The position numbers were made by a program, and so were the translations under genes. Of a DNA stretch of 64,000 nt, positions 63,974-64,000 are shown piece by piece. The notes beneath the pieces are model-generated. The model did not search any database. It saw only the letters and a list, made by a program, of their open reading frames with translations, and was not told where the DNA came from. The DNA comes from Pyropia yezoensis (Eukaryota; Rhodophyta; Bangiophyceae; Bangiales; Bangiaceae). Position 1 is the stretch's first letter. Each line of letters starts with the position of its first letter. Location of the stretch: contig CM020619.1 in the NCBI GenBank assembly GCA_009829735.1, forward strand, positions 18,481,816-18,545,815, read 5' to 3'.

Positions 63974-64000
63974 CGCGCCCGCTCGCGGGACACGGTGGCG

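Noticed and set aside
1..64000. tRNA and rRNA genes
   Set aside because: I looked for B-box-like sequences and cloverleaf candidates and found none that I could support by eye; a covariance-model scan was not possible.

Overview
The window looks like nuclear DNA from a GC-rich, intron-poor eukaryotic alga. I favour a bangiophycean red alga (Porphyra/Pyropia type). That is an inference from extreme GC and Ala/Gly/Pro-rich proteins, few short GT-AG introns, class I aldolase, GDP-mannose metabolism and chromovirus/copia retrotransposons; no phylogenetic marker proves it. Genes face both ways and are mostly single-exon, with long low-complexity inserts around compact conserved domains. One 500-N assembly gap lies at 23371-23870.

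Left part (1-16.2 kb): a dCTP pyrophosphatase gene broken by one TAG (174-680); a repeat-rich zone with inverted-repeat elements, a broken transposon gene and CCAAT-bearing tandem repeats (3.0-7.8 kb); a giant Ala-rich helical-repeat (PPR-like) gene with a frameshift at a G run (8.1-11.4 kb); and a class I aldolase homologue whose Schiff-base lysine is Gln (12.1-13.7 kb, minus).

Middle (16.2-34.8 kb): a nest of transposons. The outer shell (16237-34753) has terminal inverted repeats and a TA duplication. It contains a smaller inverted-repeat element. A Ty1/copia retrotransposon (18224-34571, minus strand, 574-bp LTRs, 5-bp duplication) sits in that element's terminal repeat. A Ty3/gypsy chromovirus (19674-29604, plus strand, 362-364-bp LTRs, 5-bp duplication) sits in the copia pol gene. 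The chromovirus carries a 789-aa open reading frame antisense to gag-pol, plus an array of small hairpins.

Right part (34.8-64 kb): a run of host genes. These are a spliced gene for a probable mitochondrial membrane protein; GDP-mannose pyrophosphorylase (one intron); a mitoribosomal MRPS28-like protein; SARAF, a regulator of store-operated calcium entry; an ASH2 (COMPASS) homologue; the Fe-S domain of complex I subunit NDUFS1 as a complete short gene; a La-related protein; a BtuF-like cobalamin-binding-type protein; a possible DCAF15/DET1-like protein; and a one-helix membrane protein.

Most interesting: the lysine-less aldolase, the stand-alone NDUFS1 Fe-S domain, the nuclear BtuF-like gene, the antisense ORF of the chromovirus, and the ordered four-level transposon nest. 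All functional calls are from sequence reading only; no database was searched.
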